NCBI RefSeq assembly: GCF_006542425.1
Contig: NZ_VFID01000012.1
Span: 62,001-126,000, forward strand
Direction of reading: 5' to 3'
Source: Pseudoxanthomonas sp. z9
GTDB lineage: Bacteria; Pseudomonadota; Gammaproteobacteria; Xanthomonadales; Xanthomonadaceae
DNA length: 64,000 bases
Of this stretch, positions 17,200 to 26,590 are shown in pieces (the stretch's first letter is position 1; the number at the start of each line of letters is the position of its first letter). The notes beneath the pieces are model-generated. The model was not told where the DNA came from. It did no database searches and worked only from the letters and a program-made list of their open reading frames with translations. A program made the position numbers and the translations under genes.

Positions 17200-19131
17200 A
17201 TGCGCGCCGTACTGTTGACCTTGTCCTGCGCCGCCGTGCTGGCGGCCGGCTGCTCCCAAGAATCCGCTCCCGCTCCCGAAGCTCCCGCCGCCAAGCCCGC
17301 GCCGACCGCCGTGAAGACCGAACGCAGCCACGACGAAAGCTCCTACGCCGAGCCGACCAAGGTCGTCATCAAGGATCTGGCCCTGGATCTGGCGGTCGAT
17401 TTCGACCAGAAGCAGCTTGGCGGCACCGCGAGCTACACCCTGGAATGGAAGGACAAGGCGGCCAGGCAACTGGTGCTGGACACCCGTGACCTGGGCATCG
17501 AGAAGGTCGAAGGCCAGGATGCCGCCGGCGCCTGGGCGCCGCTGCAGTTCAACCTGGCGCAGGCCGACAAGATCTTCGGCAGCAAGCTGACCGTCGAGAC
17601 GCCGGCGCAGAACACGCACGTGCGCATCACCTACAAGACCTCGCCACAGGCGTCGGGCCTGCAGTGGCTGGCGCCGTCGATGACCGAAGGCAAGCAGTTG
17701 CCCTTCATGTTCAGCCAGTCGCAGGCCATCCACGCGCGCAGCTGGGTGCCGCTGCAGGACACCCCGAGCGTGCGCTTCACCTATAGCGCCCATGTGACCT
17801 CGCGTCCGGACGTGATGGTGCTGATGAGCGCCGACAATGATCCGGCCGCGCCGCGCGATGGCGACTACAGCTTCAAGATGCCGCAGCCGATTCCGTCCTA
17901 CCTGCTGGCCATCGCGGCCGGTGATCTGGTGTTCAAGCCGATCTCCAACCGCAGCGGCGTGTGGGCCGAACCGTCGATGGTCGAGAAGGCGACCCAGGAG
18001 TTCGAGGACACCGAGAAGATGATCGGCGTGGCCGAATCGCTGTACGGCCCGTACCGCTGGGAACGCTACGACATGCTGGTGCTGCCGCCGTCGTTCCCGT
18101 TCGGCGGCATGGAGAACCCGCGCCTGACCTTTGCCACCCCGACCGTGATCGTCGGCGACAAGTCGCTGGTCTCGCTGATCGCGCACGAGCTGGCGCACAG
18201 CTGGTCCGGCAACCTGGTGACCAACGCCAGCTGGAAGGACATCTGGCTCAACGAAGGTTTCACCACCTACGTGCAGGACCGCATCACCGAGGCGCTGTAC
18301 GGCAAGGAACTGGCCGAGATGGAGCGCCAGATCGACCAGACCGAACTGCTGGGCGAGGTGAAGAACATGTCGCCGGCCGATCAGGCACTGGCGTTGCCGC
18401 CGCTGACCGATCGCGATCCGGATGACTCGCTGAGCCAGGTCGCCTACGTCAAGGGCGCGTGGTTCCTGAAGTTCCTGGAAGAACGCTTCGGTCGCGCGAC
18501 CTTCGATCCGTTCCTGCGTGGCTGGTTCGACGACCATGCGTTCCAGAGCGCGACTACCGACCAGTTCGTCGAATACCTGAAGAAGAACCTGCTGCCGAAG
18601 AACCCGAACGCGGTCACCGAGGTTGAACTGAATGCCTGGCTCAACGAACCCGGCATTCCCAAGTTCGCCGCCAAGGCGCAGTCGCGCGGTTTCTCCAATA
18701 CCGACACCGCGCGCATCGCGTGGCTGGGCAGCGGCCAGCTGCCGAACCCGCAGGTGACCTCGGGCTGGGTGACCCAGCAGTGGGTGAGCTTCATCAACGG
18801 CATGGGCGAGAAGCTGACCGTCGAACAGCTGGCGCAGTTGGACAAGGCTTACCACTTCACCGGCACCCAGAACGGCGAGATCGCCATGCGCTGGTATCCA
18901 CTGGCGGTGCGCAGCGGCTACCTGGAAGCGCGTCCGGAGCTGGGCAAGTTCATCGAGCGGGTCGGCCGCCGCAAGCTGATCATGCCGATCTACGAGGAAC
19001 TGGTGAAAACCCCGGACGGCCTGGCCTTCGCGGAGGAGAGCTTCGCCCGCGCCAAGCCGGGTTACCACCCGATCACCACCGCGTCGGTCGAGGCCCTGCT
19101 GGCCAAGGCCAAGGCGGGCGAAAGCAAGTAA
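17200..19131 (+). CDS. M1-family metallo-aminopeptidase, lipoprotein
   Basis: The 643-residue protein is a membrane-anchored aminopeptidase: lipobox LAAGC (Cys18), an Ala/Pro linker, an N-terminal beta-saddle domain, the exopeptidase motif GGMENPRLTF, and the zinc site HELAH (His329, Glu330, His333) with Glu352 in NEGFTTYVQDRI. The C-terminal helical domain resembles the leukotriene A4 hydrolase/aminopeptidase B group. It removes N-terminal residues from peptides in the periplasm. ATG 17200 begins the lipoprotein signal; the open frame upstream runs through a repeat. The next gene starts four bases after its stop, giving a likely three-gene operon. Confidence 0.94.
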   Translation: MRAVLLTLSCAAVLAAGCSQESAPAPEAPAAKPAPTAVKTERSHDESSYAEPTKVVIKDLALDLAVDFDQKQLGGTASYTLEWKDKAARQLVLDTRDLGIEKVEGQDAAGAWAPLQFNLAQADKIFGSKLTVETPAQNTHVRITYKTSPQASGLQWLAPSMTEGKQLPFMFSQSQAIHARSWVPLQDTPSVRFTYSAHVTSRPDVMVLMSADNDPAAPRDGDYSFKMPQPIPSYLLAIAAGDLVFKPISNRSGVWAEPSMVEKATQEFEDTEKMIGVAESLYGPYRWERYDMLVLPPSFPFGGMENPRLTFATPTVIVGDKSLVSLIAHELAHSWSGNLVTNASWKDIWLNEGFTTYVQDRITEALYGKELAEMERQIDQTELLGEVKNMSPADQALALPPLTDRDPDDSLSQVAYVKGAWFLKFLEERFGRATFDPFLRGWFDDHAFQSATTDQFVEYLKKNLLPKNPNAVTEVELNAWLNEPGIPKFAAKAQSRGFSNTDTARIAWLGSGQLPNPQVTSGWVTQQWVSFINGMGEKLTVEQLAQLDKAYHFTGTQNGEIAMRWYPLAVRSGYLEARPELGKFIERVGRRKLIMPIYEELVKTPDGLAFAEESFARAKPGYHPITTASVEALLAKAKAGESK

Positions 19132-19134
19132 GCG

Positions 19135-20115
19135 ATGCGTCGCCGGCGTATCTCCTGGAAAACGGTCGCCATCGTGGCGGCCGTTTTCGTTTGCCTGCTG
19201 GTGCTGTGGATCTGGCGGGATCCGATGGTGCTCGTCCGCGCCGAAATGGCGCGGCAGCGCTGGGCCGCCGGACTGGAGCTGCATCACGTCCGGGTCGCCG
19301 GGCACCGCTGGGCCTATGTCGAGCATGAGGCCAAGGATCCGGCGGCACCGACGATCGTGATGATCCACGGCTTCACCGGCAGCAAGGAGAACTGGTATCC
19401 GCTGGCCGTCCGCCTGGCGGGCCCGTACCGGGTGGTGATTCCGGATCTGCCCGGCTGGGGCGCGAGCGAGCGCAAACCCGGCCAGGACTATGGCTTCGAC
19501 GCGCAGAACCGGCGTGTGGCCGAGTTCATCGCCCGGGTAGCGCGTCGCCCCGGCAGTCCGCTGGTGTTGCTCGGCCACTCGATGGGCGGCGGCATCGTCG
19601 CCCTGACCGCGGCGGATCGGCCGGATCTGGTGGATCGCGTCGGCCTGATCGACGCGGCTGGCGTGCGCTTCCGCGACAACGTGTTCGGCGAGCAGGTGCT
19701 GGCTGGGCACAACCCCTTCGCGGTCCGGGATGAAGCCTCGCTCAAGCGCTACCTCGACACCGTGTTCCATCGCCAGGAAGCCAGGCCGTCGATTCCGTGG
19801 CCGGCATCGCGCGCGATCATCGACTGGCGCCGCGCGCAGGCGCCGTTCGAGCAGGCGGTGCTGGATCGCATTGGCCGCGGGCCGGAAGCCTTCCTGCCCG
19901 GACAGGCCGCCGCGTACATCGGCCAGCCGGCACTGCTGTTGTGGTGCGCGGAGGATCGCGTGATCGATCCCAGCGCGCTGGACCTTTACGGCGAACGCAT
20001 GCCGCAGGCGGTTAAAGTACGGCTGTCCGACTGCGGCCACATGTCGATCATGGAACGTCCCGACGATGTCGCCGCCGCCGTCGACTACCTGATACGCAAC
20101 GGAGTCCCCCGATGA
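19135..20115 (+). CDS. Membrane-anchored alpha/beta-hydrolase
   Basis: The 326-residue protein has a single N-terminal membrane helix (TVAIVAAVFVCLLVLWIW) after a basic start MRRRRISWK, then an alpha/beta-hydrolase domain facing the periplasm. Recognisable are IVMIHGFTGSKENWYPL (oxyanion hole), nucleophile Ser in GHSMGGGIVAL, acid in CAEDRVIDP, and His in CGHMSIMERPDDV. It resembles the triacylglycerol lipase/esterase group (LipA/LipH type); the substrate is unknown. It follows the aminopeptidase by three bases and overlaps the next lipoprotein gene (ATGA at 20112), so the three are cotranslated. Confidence 0.88.
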   Translation: MRRRRISWKTVAIVAAVFVCLLVLWIWRDPMVLVRAEMARQRWAAGLELHHVRVAGHRWAYVEHEAKDPAAPTIVMIHGFTGSKENWYPLAVRLAGPYRVVIPDLPGWGASERKPGQDYGFDAQNRRVAEFIARVARRPGSPLVLLGHSMGGGIVALTAADRPDLVDRVGLIDAAGVRFRDNVFGEQVLAGHNPFAVRDEASLKRYLDTVFHRQEARPSIPWPASRAIIDWRRAQAPFEQAVLDRIGRGPEAFLPGQAAAYIGQPALLLWCAEDRVIDPSALDLYGERMPQAVKVRLSDCGHMSIMERPDDVAAAVDYLIRNGVPR

Positions 20116-20840
20116 AACGTACCCTGATCGTCCCGGCCGTGCTGGCCAGTGTCCTGGCCCTGTCCGCCTGCGGCGATCGTGAGGCCGAGCAGCGTGCCGC
20201 CGCGCAGGCGCAGGCCGCCGCCAATGAGGAATCCGCCAACCAGTTGGCCGGCAAGTTCGACGCTGCGCAGGCCTCGCGCGACTGGGAGATGGCGCGCATC
20301 CACGGCGTTGCCTTGCTGGATCAGTATCCGGACACGCAGGCGGCCACGCGCATCAAGCCGCTGCTGGAAGAAGTGAAGGCCAACGCCGAGGGCGCGCGCG
20401 AGGAACGCCGCCTGCAGGCGCTGTGGGACTACGCCCAGATTGCCACCGACGGCGGCACCCAGCGCACCGCCGCCATCCACGGCAAGGATCCGGTCGACGT
20501 GGACGGCAGTGGCGCCAAGCCGGTGCAGCTGATCTTCCGCGATCATCCCAAGTGGAAGCGCAGCAGCTACCTGGTCCTGCAGGCCAGCGACTTCCGCTGC
20601 CCGGGCGGCTGCAAGGTCAAGGTGAGCGCCGATGGCGCGCCCGCCAGGGCGATGGATGCCTGGCGCCCGGACACCGACGAGGCCATCGCCATGTTCATCA
20701 CCGACCAGAATGCGCTGTGGAAGCTGGCGGGCAAGACCAAGGTGCTGGAAATCGAATTCCCGGTGAAGGCCGGCGGCACCCGCAAGGCGGTGTTCGAGAC
20801 CGGTGGCCTGGACGACAGCCAGATGCCGGGCTGGAACTGA
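20112..20840 (+). CDS. Lipoprotein of unknown function
   Basis: The 242-residue protein has a lipoprotein signal with LALSAC (Cys20). An Ala/Gln/Glu-rich helical segment (about residues 24-105) follows, then a C-terminal beta-rich domain with two Cys in DFRCPGGCKVKV and a final GGLDDSQMPGWN. I recognise no catalytic motif. The two-cysteine loop could form a disulfide in the periplasm. It is coupled to the upstream hydrolase, so it may be a partner or chaperone of that enzyme; this is inference from position only. Confidence 0.8.
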   Translation: MKRTLIVPAVLASVLALSACGDREAEQRAAAQAQAAANEESANQLAGKFDAAQASRDWEMARIHGVALLDQYPDTQAATRIKPLLEEVKANAEGAREERRLQALWDYAQIATDGGTQRTAAIHGKDPVDVDGSGAKPVQLIFRDHPKWKRSSYLVLQASDFRCPGGCKVKVSADGAPARAMDAWRPDTDEAIAMFITDQNALWKLAGKTKVLEIEFPVKAGGTRKAVFETGGLDDSQMPGWN

Positions 20841-20877
20841 TTCCGCGTATGCCTTGGCCTGTCCGGCGTCCGGGAGC

Positions 20878-22368
20878 CTAGGACGCCGCGGGAGGCATCG
20901 GTGCCCGCTCCATCCGGTTGCGGCCATTGAACTTGGCCTGGTACAGCGCGCGATCGGCGCGCTTGAGCAGGGTTTCCAGCGAAGCGCCCTCGGCCAGCGG
21001 CGGCTGCATGGCCAGGCCGATGCTGATGGTGATGCCCAGGCGGCGGCCGTCCTCCAACTCGAACGGTTGCGCGGACACGCGCAGCAGTTGTTCGGCCAGC
21101 CGCAGCGCTTCGCGCTCGCCGACGCCCGGCACCAGGATGGCGAATTCCTCGCCGCCGAAACGGCCCAGCAGGTCGCCTTCGCGCAGCAGTCCGCGCGCGC
21201 GTTCGGCGAAGGCGACCAGCACGGTGTCACCGGCGGCATGACCGTGGCGATCGTTGATCGCCTTGAAGTGATCCAGATCCACCATCAGCACGGCGAGGCC
21301 GCTGCCCTGCGTGCGGGCGCGTTCCAGCGCCGCTTCGCCACGGCGCTCGAAGGCGCTGCGGCTGAGGGTCTGGGTGAGCGCGTCGTGGTTGGCGGCGTGG
21401 TTGAGCGCGTTGAGCAGCCGGTTGCGGGCGGCATGGGCGCCGGCCACGGTCAGCGGCGCCACCGCGACCAGCGCCACGCCAATGCGCATGGAGACGATCG
21501 CGGCCATGTCGTCCTGCACCTGCAGGTCGATCCAGCCGTTGGCGATGCCCACCAGCGTCCAGACGCACAGCAGGGCGGTGGCGCTGGCGGTGGTGAACAG
21601 CCGGTAGCTCAGTGCGCACCACAGCAGCGCCGGCACCGGGAAGGCAATCGCGCCGGGACCGCCAATCGCCACCCCCAGCAACACCGTCAGCAGCAGGGAC
21701 AGCGCGGGCAGGCGGTGGCCGGGCATGTTCAGGAAGCGCGCCAACGGTTCGCGCCAGGCGTGGCGCAGCTGGCGCGGGGAGGGCAGCAGCAGGATCACCG
21801 GCACCAGCGCCACGTAACTGACCAGTTCGGCCGAGAACCAGATGCCGATGGCCTGGACCAGGTCGGCGCCGATCAGCGAGCGGGCGATCAGGCAGCCCGA
21901 AAGCGCGGCGGCCAGGGCGGCGCCGGCGCACACCATCAGCACCCGCAGCATCGACTGCGCGCGCTGCAGGCCCAGATCCTCGCGCCGGAACCGGTGGAAC
22001 AGCAGGCAGCCGACCGCCACGCCGGCCAGGTTGGCGCCGGTAAGACGCAGGGTGGCGGATAGATCGCTGCCGGTAAGCAGGTCCGCGCCCAGATAGCCGG
22101 CCGCCGCGGCGAGCCAGCCCAGCGGAGTCGCCAGCGCGGGCCGGCGCGCGAACACGCCCAGCAGCAGGGCATTGGTGGGCCAGAATGAGGCCAGCTGGTG
22201 CTCGGGGCGGCTGAGGATGCCGAGCCAGGAGGCAACCAGCACCAGCAGGCCAATGCCGGCGGCGGCCGCGAGCTGGCGGAAAACGAGGGAAAAACGGGAC
22301 GGCGGGACGGCCGGAGCGGTGTCCTGGGGGTTCCCCTCGCGGGGATGTCCTGCGTGCGTACCTGTCAT
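20878..22368 (-). CDS. MASE1-GGDEF diguanylate cyclase
   Basis: The 496-residue inner-membrane protein has about eight membrane helices (residues 25-320) of the MASE1 sensory type, with the SFWPTNALLLGVFARRP signature, followed by a GGDEF domain. The catalytic loop is intact as RFGGEEF, and an RxxD product-inhibition site (REGD) sits five residues upstream, so an active, feedback-inhibited cyclase making cyclic di-GMP is expected. No EAL domain is present. The ligand sensed by MASE1 is unknown. It is convergent with the lipoprotein gene. The 122-base gap to the next minus-strand gene shows no clear promoter. Confidence 0.93.
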   Translation of the reverse strand: MTGTHAGHPREGNPQDTAPAVPPSRFSLVFRQLAAAAGIGLLVLVASWLGILSRPEHQLASFWPTNALLLGVFARRPALATPLGWLAAAAGYLGADLLTGSDLSATLRLTGANLAGVAVGCLLFHRFRREDLGLQRAQSMLRVLMVCAGAALAAALSGCLIARSLIGADLVQAIGIWFSAELVSYVALVPVILLLPSPRQLRHAWREPLARFLNMPGHRLPALSLLLTVLLGVAIGGPGAIAFPVPALLWCALSYRLFTTASATALLCVWTLVGIANGWIDLQVQDDMAAIVSMRIGVALVAVAPLTVAGAHAARNRLLNALNHAANHDALTQTLSRSAFERRGEAALERARTQGSGLAVLMVDLDHFKAINDRHGHAAGDTVLVAFAERARGLLREGDLLGRFGGEEFAILVPGVGEREALRLAEQLLRVSAQPFELEDGRRLGITISIGLAMQPPLAEGASLETLLKRADRALYQAKFNGRNRMERAPMPPAAS

Positions 22369-22490
22369 TGCCGCCTTGCGCGGACGGTCGTATTACCCGT
22401 CCTTCGCCATCACCTTACGCCGGAACGGTGACGGATTTCATCCCGCTGACGCGTTCGGACGGACCGGAGGGGCGGCCCGTCGCGGGCGAA

Positions 22491-23423
22491 TCAGAGCGAA
22501 TAGCCGAACTGCTGCTTGAACTGCTCGTTGAACTCGTCGAAGTCGAAGCGCTGGTTCTGGGTGCCGGGATGCTCGACCTTGAGCGCGCCCATCAGATTGC
22601 CCATCCGGCCGATCGTCAGCCAGTCGTAGCCCTTCTCGATGCCGAAAATCAGGCCGGCGCGGAAGGCATCGCCGCAACCGGTCGGGTCGGTGACCCGGCG
22701 CTCGTGGGCCGGCGGGATGTCGTAGGTCTTGTCGGGAGTGTGGATCTGCGAGCCGTGCGGGCCGCGGGTGGTGATATAGGCCTTGACCCGCTTGACGATG
22801 TCGGTCTCGCTCCAGCCGGTGCGTTCCTGCAGCAGGTTGGACTCGTAGTCGTTGACGGTCACGTAGTCGGCCAGTTCGATGAACTGGCGCAGTTCCTCGC
22901 CGTTGAACAGCGGCATGGCCTGGCCGGGATCGAAGATGAAGGGAATGCCGGCCCCGGCGAACTCGGCGGCGTTCTGCAGCATGCCCTCGCGGCCGTCCGG
23001 GCTGACGATGCCGAAGGTCACGCCGGGCACGTCCTTCACGTGGTTCTCGTAGCTGCGCATCATCGCGCCCGGATGGAACGCGGTGATCTGGTTGTTGTCG
23101 TGATCGGTGGTGATGAACGCCTGCGGGGTGAACAGCTCCTCGATCACCTTGACCTGGCTCAGGTTGATGGCCTGCTCCTGGAACCATTCCCGGTACGGGC
23201 CGAAGTCCTGGCCCACGGTGGCCATCGGGATCGGGTCGCCGCCCAGCAGCTTGAGGTTGTAGGCGATGTTGCCGGCGCAGCCGCCGAACTCGCGGCGCAT
23301 GCGCGGGACCAGGAAGGACACATTCAGGATGTGCACCTTGTCCGGCAGGATGTGGTTCTTGAACTGGTCCGGGAACACCATGATGGTGTCGTAGGCGAGG
23401 GAACCACAAATCAGTGCGGACAT
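22491..23423 (-). CDS. PfkB-family carbohydrate/nucleoside kinase
   Basis: This 310-residue cytoplasmic kinase of the ribokinase/PfkB family phosphorylates a sugar or nucleoside using ATP. It has the N-terminal motif EFGGCAGNIAYNLKLLGG (PfkB signature 1) and the C-terminal active site DPTGCGDAFRAGLIFG, with the catalytic Asp in GCGDAF. The AFHPGAMM and TRGPHGSQI segments resemble the adenosine-kinase-like branch common in gammaproteobacteria. The true substrate is not determined. ATG 23423 (MSALICGSLAYD) is preferred over a TTG two codons upstream. It is divergent from mreB. Confidence 0.9.
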   Translation of the reverse strand: MSALICGSLAYDTIMVFPDQFKNHILPDKVHILNVSFLVPRMRREFGGCAGNIAYNLKLLGGDPIPMATVGQDFGPYREWFQEQAINLSQVKVIEELFTPQAFITTDHDNNQITAFHPGAMMRSYENHVKDVPGVTFGIVSPDGREGMLQNAAEFAGAGIPFIFDPGQAMPLFNGEELRQFIELADYVTVNDYESNLLQERTGWSETDIVKRVKAYITTRGPHGSQIHTPDKTYDIPPAHERRVTDPTGCGDAFRAGLIFGIEKGYDWLTIGRMGNLMGALKVEHPGTQNQRFDFDEFNEQFKQQFGYSL

Positions 23424-23654
23424 CGGCAAGGCTCGGCGGGTGGACGGCGGCCGGCCATGCCTGGCCGGTCGAAAAAAACGGGACGGCCACCCCGGTTCGG
23501 GCGGGCCGGTGCGAAGGTTACCGGCTGAGGGCGCGCGGGGCCAGTCTTGATCCGGCCCCGGCGGACCGTACGTGGCGGCCGCCGGCGGTATCCATGCGCA
23601 TCGGTCGAGCCATCGCCATGTGCGTTTTTCCCCGCATTTTCACGAGATTTTTCC

Positions 23655-23683
23655 TTGCCCGCGCACAGGCGGGTTGCTAGGCT
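23655..23683 (+). promoter_or_regulatory. Sigma-70-type promoter of the mre operon
   Basis: TTGCCC (23655-23660), a 17-base spacer and TAGGCT (23678-23683) form a good sigma-70 promoter. It would give a leader of about 70 bases before the mreB ATG at 23758. It lies in the 334-base divergent gap between the PfkB kinase and mreB, which otherwise shows no gene. Confidence 0.6.
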
Positions 23684-23685
23684 AG

Positions 23686-24804
<1,119 letters not shown>

Positions 24805-24985
24805 GGCTGGGGATGCGGAACCGGGGGCGGGGAATGGGTGTCTGTTCTTTCCGTGGCTCCGGTTCGCGCGTCCTCTCGTCGTTTTCGCGACGGGGATCTG
24901 AAACATCCGCAACGACGCCCGATCCGGAATGCCGCCCGCGCGCATTCCGGCTTTCCCGATTCCTTCCCTTCGATTCCCGGCCCTG
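24805..24985. other. mreB-mreC spacer with degenerate 'gggaat' repeat
   Basis: The 181-base gap carries gggatgcggaaccgggggcggggaatggg near mreB and tttcccgattccttcccttcgattcccggcc just before mreC, a worn inverted repeat of the same family as 29697-29790. It also holds a small hairpin, cgtcgttttcgcgacg (about 24875-24890). I see no gene in it. Confidence 0.6.
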
Positions 24986-26107
24986 ATGCCTGCCTACGCC
25001 GGTCCTCCCGTCGCCTCCCGCCCCGGAGAAGTCGCCAGCACCCTGCGCCTGCTGGGCTATCTGGCGCTGGCGATCGCCCTGATCGTGCTGGATCACCGCG
25101 GCGGCTGGCTGTCGCAGGCGCGTGCGCAGGTCAGCGTGGTGACCCAGCCGCTGTGGTGGCTGGCGGGCCTGCCCGGGCGGGTCGGCACGCGGGTCAAGGA
25201 CGATGCGGTGACCCGCACCCGGCTGATGGAGGAAAACCGCCAGCTGCGCAACGAACTGCTGGTGGCCAATGCCCGCCTGACCCGGCTCAGCACGGCGGCC
25301 GCCGACAACATGCAACTGCGCGCGCTGCTGGGCGTGGCCGAGAGCCGTGGCCTGGACGTGCAACTGGCGCCGATCCTCGACATCGATCTGGATCCCACCC
25401 GCCAGCGCCTGGTGCTGGATGCGGGCAGCGGCGACGGCGTGCGCATCGGCCAGCCGGTCATCGACGCCGGCGGCCTGATGGGACAGATCACCCAGGTGAC
25501 CCCGGCGCACGCGATCGTCCTGCTGCTGACCGATCCCGATCACGCGGTGCCGGTGGTGGTCGCCAGCAGCGGCGTGCGCCTGATCGCCTACGGGCGCGGC
25601 CGCAGCGATCTGCTGGAACTGGCCGATATCCCCCTCAACAGCGGGGTCAAGGTCGGTGACGTGGTGGTCACGTCCGGCCTGGGCGGGCGGTTCCCCGCCG
25701 GCTTCCCGGTCGGGACCGTCACCGCCCTGAGGCCGGACGACAGCCATGCCTTCCTGGTCGGCGACGTGCGTCCGGCCGCGCAACTGGATCGCGGCCGCGA
25801 CGTCCTGCTGCTGCGTTCGGCGCCGCCGCTGCGCCTGCCGTTGCCGGCCACGCGTCCGGCCAATGCGGCACCGGTCGATCCGGACAGCGTGCCGGTCACG
25901 CCGGCCGTGAATGGCTTGACGCCAGCAACGGGCGGTGCGGCCGCCGCGACGCCCGGTACCGCCGCCGGCGACACGGCACCGACGGCATCCGCCATCACCT
26001 CGCCTGCCGGCGCATCGGCGACCCGGCCGCGCGCGAATGCGGCGACCGGCCAGCAGGCGCCGCCGTCGGCCCAGCAGGCCGCACCCGCCACGGAGCCCGC
26101 GCGATGA
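24986..26107 (+). CDS. mreC: Rod-shape-determining protein MreC
   Basis: MreC is a bitopic inner-membrane protein whose periplasmic domain activates PBP2-RodA. The 373-residue protein has a membrane helix (LLGYLALAIALIVLDH), a coiled coil (about residues 70-105, LMEENRQLRNELLVANARL) and the two beta-barrel subdomains, including GVRIGQPVIDAGGLMGQI and GVKVGDVVVTSGLGGRFPAGFPVG. After about residue 280 comes a roughly 95-residue Ala/Pro/Thr-rich tail not found in E. coli MreC. ATG 24986 (MPAYAGPPVASRPG) is chosen; the longer frame reads into the upstream repeat. The end overlaps mreD. Confidence 0.95.
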   Translation: MPAYAGPPVASRPGEVASTLRLLGYLALAIALIVLDHRGGWLSQARAQVSVVTQPLWWLAGLPGRVGTRVKDDAVTRTRLMEENRQLRNELLVANARLTRLSTAAADNMQLRALLGVAESRGLDVQLAPILDIDLDPTRQRLVLDAGSGDGVRIGQPVIDAGGLMGQITQVTPAHAIVLLLTDPDHAVPVVVASSGVRLIAYGRGRSDLLELADIPLNSGVKVGDVVVTSGLGGRFPAGFPVGTVTALRPDDSHAFLVGDVRPAAQLDRGRDVLLLRSAPPLRLPLPATRPANAAPVDPDSVPVTPAVNGLTPATGGAAAATPGTAAGDTAPTASAITSPAGASATRPRANAATGQQAPPSAQQAAPATEPAR

Positions 26108-26583
26108 GCCGCATCCGCAGCGGCTGGATCCTGCCGCTCAGTTTCATCGTCGCCCTGTTGCTGGGCCTGCTGCCGTTGCCGGAGATGCTGCAGCCGCTGC
26201 GTCCCTACTGGCTGGCGCTGGTGCTGGCCTACTGGGTGATCGAAACGCCCGAGCGCGCCGGCCTGGGACTGGCGATGGGCGTGGGCGTGATCGCCGACGT
26301 GATGTTCGGCAGCCTGCTCGGCGAACAGGCGCTGCGGCTGGTGATCATGGCTTTCATCCTGCAGCGGTTCCGCCTGCAGCTGCGGTTCTTCCCGGTGTCC
26401 CAGCAGGCGCTCGCCATCGGCGGCCTGCTCCTCAACGACCGCATCGTCGATGCCGCCATCCACTGGCTGCTGGGCGAACCCCGGCTCCCCTGGAACTACT
26501 GGTGGGCGCCGTTGCTGGGCATGCTGCTGTGGCCGTTGATCTACGTGTTGCTGGACATGCTGCGCCAGGGCCGGCGCAACTGA
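26104..26583 (+). CDS. mreD: Rod-shape-determining protein MreD
   Basis: MreD is a small inner-membrane component of the elongasome. The 159-residue protein has five to six membrane helices and family features PYWLALVLAYWVIETPERAGLGLAMGVGVIADVMFGSLLGEQAL. ATG overlaps the mreC stop (ATGA), so the two are translationally coupled, and mrdA starts seven bases after its stop. Length is normal. Confidence 0.95.
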   Translation: MSRIRSGWILPLSFIVALLLGLLPLPEMLQPLRPYWLALVLAYWVIETPERAGLGLAMGVGVIADVMFGSLLGEQALRLVIMAFILQRFRLQLRFFPVSQQALAIGGLLLNDRIVDAAIHWLLGEPRLPWNYWWAPLLGMLLWPLIYVLLDMLRQGRRN

Positions 26584-26590
26584 TCCGGGC

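Noticed and set aside
17179-20040. Minus-strand frame of 953 residues opposite the aminopeptidase and hydrolase
   Set aside because: Its sequence is the antisense of two well-supported coupled genes and has no recognisable domain or start signal.
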